DNA of 11,190 nt, from positions 1-11,190 of the forward strand of contig CAJVWL010000007.1 of NCBI GenBank assembly GCA_913009745.1, read 5' to 3'. The position numbers were made by a program, and so were the translations under genes. This document shows positions 5,855 to 11,190 of the stretch, piece after piece (the stretch's first letter is position 1; each line of letters starts with the position of its first letter). Source of the DNA: an uncultured bacterium (GTDB lineage: Bacteria; Patescibacteriota; Minisyncoccia; UBA6257; Colwellbacteraceae). Under the pieces are notes generated by a model that did not search any database, was not told where the DNA came from, and worked only from the letters and a program-made list of their open reading frames with translations.

Positions 5855-7612
5855 TTACCGCTTTTTTGCAATTTCCTTTTTAATACTTTCAATGAATGAA
5901 GAAAGTTTTTCGGTTCCAAGGTTTCCCTTATCGCGCCCTCTAACGGCAACGGTTTTTGCCTTAATCTCTTTGTCGCCGACTATAAGGAGATATGGAATTT
6001 TTTGAATCTCGCCTTCGCGTATCCTTTTACCAAGAGTTTCGCTACTCTCTGTAAGTTCTGCTCGTATATCTGATGCCAAAAGCTCTTTGAGTATTTTTTT
6101 AGCGGCCGATTCGTGTTTTTTGCTTACGGGGAGAACTTGAACCTGAACCGGTGATATCCAGACGGGGAATGCTCCGGCCGTATGTTCTATCAGCACGGAG
6201 AGGAATCGTTCAATTGAACCCATTATTGCGGCATGTATCATAACGAGTCTTTCGCGTTTTCCTTTTTCATCAATGCAGAATATATCAAATCTCTCCGGGA
6301 GATTCATATCAAGCTGAATTGTTGCAACCTGCCATTCACGTCCCAGTGAATCGTGGGCTATGAAATCAATCTTTGGACCATAAAATGCAGCTTCGCCTAT
6401 TTTAAACTCTGTTTTAACACCTCGCTCTTTAGCGATTTGTTTAAGCGCTGATTCTGCCGTTTGCCACATTTTTCTAGTGCCAAGATAGGCCTTGAAGTTT
6501 TTGGGGTCATGACCGGAAATGTGTATCTCTAGATTTTTAAAACCTACAGCCGCATAAAAAGCGTCAACAATATCCCATATTTTAAGGATCTCTTCTTTTA
6601 CTTGGCTTTGACGACAAAAAACGTGAGCATCATCTTGCGTGAAAGCGCGAGTTCTTGAGATGCCCGCGAGTTCACCGGTTTGTTCGTCGCGATAGCACAT
6701 CGTCGTGTTTGCGTATCTCTGTGGCATTTCGCGATAACTCCACTGACGCCGTTTTAGTATCTCTATGTGATGTGGGCAGTTCATGGGCTTCATTGCAAAT
6801 TCGTGTCCTTCGCGAGTAGTAATCTTAAAAAGTTCATTTGAGAATTTATCCCAGTGGCCGGATATCTCATAAAGCTCCTTCTTTGTGATGTGGGGAATTT
6901 CTACGCGCTCATATCCGCGTTTTTTTCGCAGGGACCATACGAAGTCGTCTAATATATTACGCACCAACGTTCCCTTAGGTGTCCATAGCGGCAAACCCGG
7001 TCCAACTAATTCCGAAAACGTAAAAAGATCAAGCTTTGGTCCAAGTATTTTGTGGTCGCGTTTTTTTGCCTCCGCCTGTTGCCAGAGATATTTATCAAGC
7101 TCTTTTTTTGTTTTAAACGCGGCTCCGTATATTCTCTGTAATTGTTTGTTTTTCTCGTTTCCCTTCCAATACGCTCCGGCAACACTCATAAGTCCAAACG
7201 CATCCGGGTTTATTTCTTTTGTGCGTTTAACATGACCACCTCTACATAAGTCAATAAACACATCACCGGTTTTATATACAGTGAGCTGTTTTTTTTCTTT
7301 CGTGAAGTCTTTAATTAATTCAAGCTTAAACTCTTGCCCTTTGAATAATTTTCTTGCTTCTGCGGGAGTAACGCGCTTTCCATTAAAAGACAAGTCATTC
7401 TTTATTAACTTTCTAATATCTTTTTCAAACGACTTCAAGTCGTTTGGCGTAAGTGTTCTGGGAAGCAGGAAATCATAGTAGAACCCATTTTCTATGGTTG
7501 GTCCGACGCCGAGCTTTGCTCCCGGAAATCTTTTAAGCACCGCCGCAGCAAGAAGATGCGCAAGGGAATGCCTTATATCATCTATTGTTGTATTTGTTGA
7601 ACGTTTAGGCAT
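5855..7612 (-). CDS. thrS: Threonyl-tRNA synthetase lacking the N-terminal TGS domain
   Basis: This 585-residue class II synthetase attaches threonine to tRNA(Thr) and hydrolyses mischarged Ser-tRNA(Thr). Domains: an editing domain from residue 15 (HSLAHLL, H15 and H19; DLCRGGH, C123 and H127, where GPH is more usual); the catalytic core from about 185, with motif 1 near SGHWDKFSNELF, zinc ligands C279 (MKPMNCPHH), H330 (TQDDAHVF) and H460 (MIHAA), motif 2 YRDEQTGEL at 307-315 and motif 3 MGSIERF at 464-470; and an anticodon-binding domain from about 487. It starts right at the editing domain, so the roughly 60-residue TGS domain of the 642-residue E. coli enzyme is absent. The residue after H460 is Ala where Arg is common. 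The ATG at 7612 lies 31 bases inside dnaE; GGAG at 7626-7629 is 13 bases upstream. Coexpressed with dnaE and miaA. Confidence 0.97.
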   Translation of the reverse strand: MPKRSTNTTIDDIRHSLAHLLAAAVLKRFPGAKLGVGPTIENGFYYDFLLPRTLTPNDLKSFEKDIRKLIKNDLSFNGKRVTPAEARKLFKGQEFKLELIKDFTKEKKQLTVYKTGDVFIDLCRGGHVKRTKEINPDAFGLMSVAGAYWKGNEKNKQLQRIYGAAFKTKKELDKYLWQQAEAKKRDHKILGPKLDLFTFSELVGPGLPLWTPKGTLVRNILDDFVWSLRKKRGYERVEIPHITKKELYEISGHWDKFSNELFKITTREGHEFAMKPMNCPHHIEILKRRQWSYREMPQRYANTTMCYRDEQTGELAGISRTRAFTQDDAHVFCRQSQVKEEILKIWDIVDAFYAAVGFKNLEIHISGHDPKNFKAYLGTRKMWQTAESALKQIAKERGVKTEFKIGEAAFYGPKIDFIAHDSLGREWQVATIQLDMNLPERFDIFCIDEKGKRERLVMIHAAIMGSIERFLSVLIEHTAGAFPVWISPVQVQVLPVSKKHESAAKKILKELLASDIRAELTESSETLGKRIREGEIQKIPYLLIVGDKEIKAKTVAVRGRDKGNLGTEKLSSFIESIKKEIAKKR

Positions 7613-10600
7613 ATAAGCTTAGTATCTCCATTCCTTTTGGAAACGCGGCCATTTATTAGTACGGAATTGTTTTCTTTCCAAATAGACGTGTTCTTTTCCA
7701 GCATATCAGAGAAGACAAGTATTTCAATATTATTATTCAAGTCTTCAACTTTTACGAAAAGCATCGGGCTTCCGGTTTTTGTCCTAATTTGCTGGACATT
7801 TGTTATAACTCCGCACACCTTTACGGTTTTGTTCTCGTCCTCGTGCACTATTTCTCCTATTGGCTTAATGCCGTTGCCTTTATTGTTTTTAATATATCCC
7901 TGTAGCGGGTGTTCTGTGATATAGAGTCCTATTAGCTCTTTTTCCCACGCCAGCTTTTCATTCTTTGAAGCCGGCGCATCTGCCGTTGCTAGTTTTATTT
8001 TGAATGAATGGCTGCTGCCAAATAAATTGTTCTGGGTAACCGTGCCAGAACTTCCTGCGGCCTTAAGCAGAATATCGCAGTTCGCCAAAGCGGTCATTCT
8101 TTCAACTCCCAAAGAGTCAAGAGCGCCGCTTTTAATCAGCGACTCCAATGCCTTTCTATTAAGTCCATATTTCTTTGTTCTGGTTACAAAGTCAGTTAAA
8201 GTTTCATATGGACCGCTTCGCAGGCGCTCTTCAACTATGGCTTCAGTAATTTTCTCTCCAACATTTTTTATTGTGGACAATCCAAAACGAATATTTTCAC
8301 CCTCAGGGACAAATCTGCTTGTGCTTTTGTTGACGTCCGGAGGCAGCACCTCAATTCTCATACGGCTCGCCTCATCAATAAAGAAAGATACTCTATCTAT
8401 ATCATTACCGGCATTATTTAGGATTGAAGTAACAAGTTCTACGGGATAGTTTGCCTTAAGATAAGCAGTCCAATATCCTATTAGCGCATATGATGCGGCG
8501 TGCGAACGATTAAATCCGTATCTCGCAAATGGAGGAAACAATTCCCATATTTTTTCGGCAGTCTTTTTGTCAATTCCATTTTTTATCATTCCGTTTGTGA
8601 GTTTTTCCTTCTGTTCGTCAAGAAGTTTTTTTATTTTTTTACCTATTGCCTTTCTAAGGGTGTCTGCTTCCGGGAGGGAATATCCCGCAAGATCTGTCGC
8701 AATTCTCATCATTTGTTCCTGATATACACCTATGCCGTGCGTGTTTCTAAGAATTGGCTCAAGCCTTGGATGAAGATATTCTACTTTTTCTTTTCCGTGC
8801 TTTCGTTTAATAAAAGACGGTATAAGCTCCATTGGTCCCGGACGATACAACGCAACCAGCGCAATTAGGTCCTCAAGTTCCGTTGGGACTATTTCTTTCA
8901 TGTAGCGTCGCATTCCAGATGACTCAAACTGGAATACACCGGTAGTTTCGGCGGCTTGAAGCAGTTTGTATGTTTTTTCATCGTCAAGGGGAAGGTTTGA
9001 TATATCTATATCTATTCCTTTTATGTCTTTTATTAAACGAACGGTTTCTTCTATTATTGTGAGGTTTCTAAGCCCCAATAGATCAATTTTAAGAAGACCG
9101 AGATCTTCAACGCCATGAAAATCAATTTGTGTGATAATTGTATTTTCATCCTGCGGAGCCCTTTGTAGGGCGAGATATTCCACAAGCGGCTCTTTTGACA
9201 CAACGGTTCCGCAGGCATGTACGGATGCATGGCGTACAACCCCTTCAAGATGCGAAGCAACATCAATAAGCTCCTTCACCTGTGAATCGGTATTATATAG
9301 ATTTCTGAGTTCCGGGGTTTTTTCGACATAAATTGGAAGATTTTCCTTTCCGCGATTAGCCACGAATGGTATAAGTTTTGCAATTCTGTCGCAGAATGGA
9401 TATGGAAATCCCAGCGCTCGCCCCGCGTCCCGAACTGCGGCCCTCGCTGCCATGGTCCCGAATGTAATAATTCCCGCAACGTGACTTTCTCCATATTTTT
9501 CACGCAAATACCCCATAACTTCTCCGCGCCTATTATCCGCAAAGTCAATATCTATATCCGGCAATTCATTGCGCTGCGGATTAAGGAAACGCTCAAAGAG
9601 AAGGTCGTATGTTAGCGGATTTACGTCTGTGATATTGAGAACATATGACACCAAGCTTCCCGCCGCGGAGCCTCTCCCGGGTCCAACTACAATTCCATGT
9701 TCTTTTGCCCAATTTACGAGGTCTTGGACGATAAGAAAGTAGTCGGCGAAACCGGTTTCTTTTATAACGCCAAGCTCCATTGATAATCTATCCTCAACCT
9801 CTTTCGTCTTTTTGCCAAAGCGCTTTATTGCTCCCTTATCAACTAATTTAGTTAAATATTCATCGCTGTTGCCATTATCGGGAAGAGCATATTCAGGAAG
9901 ATGAATCTTTCCGAGCTCAAATTCAAAATTACATTTATCCGCAATCTTTACGGTGTTTTCTATCGCTTCAGGGGTGTCTTTGAAGTGTTCTAACATTTCT
10001 TCCTGAGAGCGAAAGGAAGAATCATGGTCTTTAAAAGTAAATCTATCTTCATCATTTACTTGGTTGTTTGTCTGTATTGCAAGGAGCACTTCATGTGTTG
10101 GCTTATCTTCTTTTGTGAGGTAGTGAGAATCCTGGGTTGCCACTAACGGAAGATTAAGCTTTTTTGCGAGCGCTATAAGTTTTGGTTTTAAGTCCGGGTT
10201 ATGGGATTGGATTTCTATGTAATAATCGTCGCCAAATATATTGTGATAACGTTTTGCGGTTTCTTCAGCCTCCTCTATTTTTCCGGCCGCAATTAATTTT
10301 CCCAACTCGCCGGAGAAACAGCCGGAAAGGCATATAATGCCCTCATGGTGCTGTTTAAGAAGTTCCATATCAATTCTTGGCTTATAATAAAAACCCTCAA
10401 GATGCGATTTTGTTGATAGCTGTGTGAGGTTTTGGTATCCTTGCTTGTTCTTCGCGAGGAGGGTTAGGTGATAACGAGTGTTGTCAATTTTAGGGTCTTT
10501 TGAAAAACGGGAGCCCTTTGCGACATATGTTTCCAGTCCGATGATTGGCTTTATTCCCGCCTTCTTTGCCTTTTTATAAAACTCAACGGATCCATATAAA

Positions 10601-10731
10601 TTACCGTGGTCCGTGATGGCGACCGCATCCATTCCAAGGGCTTTTACGCGCTCAACAAGCGGGCCGATTTTTGAAAGGCCATCAAGTAATGAATAGTGAG
10701 TGTGGGTATGTAGGTGGACGAACTTTGTCAT
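7582..10731 (-). CDS. dnaE: DNA polymerase III subunit alpha, short form with intact PHP domain
   Basis: This is the replicative DNA polymerase catalytic subunit, 1049 residues from the ATG at 10731; a GTG at 10752 would add seven. Domains: PHP at 5-205, with metal-ligand candidates H6/H8 (HLHTHTH), D17, H42 (TDHGN), E67, H88, C138, H177, D201 and H203; the polymerase core with GPGRGSAAGS at 350-359, catalytic D394 and D396 (PDIDIDF) and D550 (KIDLLGL); LVALYRPGPME at 625-635; a helix-hairpin-helix region near 860-875 (GLNRKALESLIKSGALD); a QNNLF clamp-binding motif at 900-904; and an OB fold at about 968-1049. The chain stops after the OB fold, so the C-terminal tau-binding domain of E. coli DnaE (1160 residues) is missing. 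The 3' end overlaps thrS by 31 bases. rnc lies 74 bases upstream, with a hairpin in the gap. Confidence 0.97.
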   Translation of the reverse strand: MTKFVHLHTHTHYSLLDGLSKIGPLVERVKALGMDAVAITDHGNLYGSVEFYKKAKKAGIKPIIGLETYVAKGSRFSKDPKIDNTRYHLTLLAKNKQGYQNLTQLSTKSHLEGFYYKPRIDMELLKQHHEGIICLSGCFSGELGKLIAAGKIEEAEETAKRYHNIFGDDYYIEIQSHNPDLKPKLIALAKKLNLPLVATQDSHYLTKEDKPTHEVLLAIQTNNQVNDEDRFTFKDHDSSFRSQEEMLEHFKDTPEAIENTVKIADKCNFEFELGKIHLPEYALPDNGNSDEYLTKLVDKGAIKRFGKKTKEVEDRLSMELGVIKETGFADYFLIVQDLVNWAKEHGIVVGPGRGSAAGSLVSYVLNITDVNPLTYDLLFERFLNPQRNELPDIDIDFADNRRGEVMGYLREKYGESHVAGIITFGTMAARAAVRDAGRALGFPYPFCDRIAKLIPFVANRGKENLPIYVEKTPELRNLYNTDSQVKELIDVASHLEGVVRHASVHACGTVVSKEPLVEYLALQRAPQDENTIITQIDFHGVEDLGLLKIDLLGLRNLTIIEETVRLIKDIKGIDIDISNLPLDDEKTYKLLQAAETTGVFQFESSGMRRYMKEIVPTELEDLIALVALYRPGPMELIPSFIKRKHGKEKVEYLHPRLEPILRNTHGIGVYQEQMMRIATDLAGYSLPEADTLRKAIGKKIKKLLDEQKEKLTNGMIKNGIDKKTAEKIWELFPPFARYGFNRSHAASYALIGYWTAYLKANYPVELVTSILNNAGNDIDRVSFFIDEASRMRIEVLPPDVNKSTSRFVPEGENIRFGLSTIKNVGEKITEAIVEERLRSGPYETLTDFVTRTKKYGLNRKALESLIKSGALDSLGVERMTALANCDILLKAAGSSGTVTQNNLFGSSHSFKIKLATADAPASKNEKLAWEKELIGLYITEHPLQGYIKNNKGNGIKPIGEIVHEDENKTVKVCGVITNVQQIRTKTGSPMLFVKVEDLNNNIEILVFSDMLEKNTSIWKENNSVLINGRVSKRNGDTKLICLNVQQIQQ

Positions 10732-10752
10732 TTTCGTTTCCAATTCTAACAC

Positions 10753-10777
10753 AAATCCTCTATCAGTTAGAGGATTT
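10753..10777 (-). repeat. Perfect inverted repeat (10-bp stem, 5-base loop) in the rnc-dnaE gap
   Basis: Bases 10753-10762 (AAATCCTCTA) and 10768-10777 (TAGAGGATTT) are perfect reverse complements around a five-base loop. In minus-strand RNA the hairpin lies 28 bases after the rnc stop and 21 bases before the dnaE ATG. The second arm contains GAGG, which would serve as ribosome binding site for the alternative GTG at 10752 and would be sequestered when the stem forms. Only three of ten pairs are G-C and no U-run follows, so it is not a standard rho-independent terminator. A leader hairpin affecting dnaE translation or an RNA-processing site is possible, the latter being notable next to an RNase III gene. 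Confidence 0.6.
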
Positions 10778-10805
10778 AGCGGTGGACAAGGGAAGATTAT
10801 AGGGT

Positions 10806-11190
10806 CTAGTTTTCCTCTCCTAGATTATCAAGAAAGTTTTCCGCTGCGTTCTCTTCAGCTCTCTGCTTTGAGTCACCGCGTCCGGTTGCCATGTTTTCTT
10901 TCCCGATGCGTAGGTTAACTTTAAAAATTCTGTCGTGTGCCGGTCCAGATTCTTCTAACACAACATACGTCGGTGTGATCTTATATTTTCTTTGCACTAT
11001 TTCTTGAACCTTGCTTTTTGGGTCTTTGGCGCCGTTTTTTTCAACGTCTTCTATATATGGAACTATAAATCGCCTTATTAATTTTGCGGCCTCATCATAT
11101 CCTTGGTCAATATAAACGGCTCCTATTACTGCTTCAACGGCGTTTGCGGAGATGCTTTCCCTTCCTCTTCCGGAGAAATCTTTTCTCTCT
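10806..11190 (-). CDS. rnc: Ribonuclease III, C-terminal part (start outside the window)
   Basis: The minus-strand frame is open from the right edge to TAG at 10806-10808 and encodes 127 residues. The GTG at 10997 is an internal Val codon, not a start. The first part is the end of the endonuclease domain: GRGRESISANAVEAVIGAVYIDQGYDEAA. The rest is a double-stranded RNA binding domain: KDPKSKVQEIVQ, then TPTYVVLEESGPAHDRIFKV, then GRGDSKQRAEENAAENFLDNL. RNase III cleaves double-stranded RNA in rRNA processing and mRNA turnover. In the ADxxEA motif the Asp is Asn (SANAVEAV), which corresponds to the E. coli D114 metal ligand, while the Glu matching E117 is kept. It is the first visible gene of the leftward run and is followed by dnaE after 74 bases. 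Confidence 0.95.
   Translation of the reverse strand, partial: ERKDFSGRGRESISANAVEAVIGAVYIDQGYDEAAKLIRRFIVPYIEDVEKNGAKDPKSKVQEIVQRKYKITPTYVVLEESGPAHDRIFKVNLRIGKENMATGRGDSKQRAEENAAENFLDNLGEEN

Noticed and set aside
5842..5949. Longer miaA start giving 36 extra residues and overlapping thrS by 95 bases
   Set aside because: The added residues are lysine-rich and unlike any MiaA N-terminus; the ATG at 5841 gives the canonical first strand and P-loop spacing.
10732..10752. GTG start for dnaE adding seven residues
   Set aside because: Not excluded, but the family normally begins a few residues before HLHxHxxYS, which the ATG at 10731 provides; kept as an alternative in the hairpin finding.
10753..10777. 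Hairpin as a standard rho-independent terminator of rnc
   Set aside because: Only three G-C pairs and no U-run on the RNA of either strand; dnaE would also need its own promoter in the remaining bases, which I do not see.
10806..10997. A separate 63-residue dsRNA-binding protein starting at GTG 10997
   Set aside because: The frame continues uninterrupted to the window edge and encodes the end of the RNase III catalytic domain, so this is part of rnc.
1..11190. CRISPR array, insertion sequence, toxin-antitoxin or defence system
   Set aside because: No repeated units, terminal inverted repeats, transposase motifs or defence domains are visible; every long frame not listed is an antisense or out-of-frame shadow of a recognised gene.

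Overview
The window looks like a compact, A+T-rich bacterial chromosome segment, most likely from a Patescibacteria / Candidate Phyla Radiation (Parcubacteria-like) genome. This is an inference. It rests on genes packed end to end with overlapping start and stop codons, almost no intergenic DNA (largest gaps 74 and 69 bases), a threonyl-tRNA synthetase that starts directly at the editing domain, a short DnaE, an L11 gene not followed by L1, and several slightly divergent core enzymes. No mobile element, CRISPR array, tRNA, rRNA or phage signature is visible, and no stretch over 300 bases lacks a gene.

Left part (1-4897). The window opens inside the 3' end of rplK (ribosomal protein L11, plus strand), which converges with folA (dihydrofolate reductase, minus strand, 155-640). 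A 69-base divergent promoter region then separates folA from a plus-strand run: a CYTH / triphosphate-tunnel protein (710-1387), dcd (dCTP deaminase family, 1387-1935), thyA (thymidylate synthase, 1932-2900), gatB (amidotransferase subunit B, 2951-4453) and a small DUF6941-like protein (4499-4897). folA, dcd and thyA form a dTMP module: Dcd supplies the deoxyuridine nucleotide, ThyA methylates dUMP while oxidising methylene-tetrahydrofolate to dihydrofolate, and DHFR regenerates tetrahydrofolate. The first three plus-strand genes are joined by 1-base and 4-base overlaps.

Right part (4894-11190). A minus-strand run is transcribed toward the left: rnc (RNase III, partial), dnaE (DNA polymerase III alpha), thrS (threonyl-tRNA synthetase) and miaA (tRNA dimethylallyltransferase). 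It meets the plus-strand run head-on, with the stop codons of the DUF6941-like gene and miaA overlapping.

The content is core housekeeping, and I see no undescribed multi-gene system. The points most worth a second look are local: an A AAA AAG slippery heptamer at the dcd/thyA junction that could give a Dcd-ThyA fusion by -1 frameshifting; a ThyA with several changed active-site positions; an RNase III whose usual metal-ligand Asp is Asn; a dCTP deaminase with Asp-to-Asn at a conserved position; and a perfect 10-bp hairpin at the dnaE translation start.
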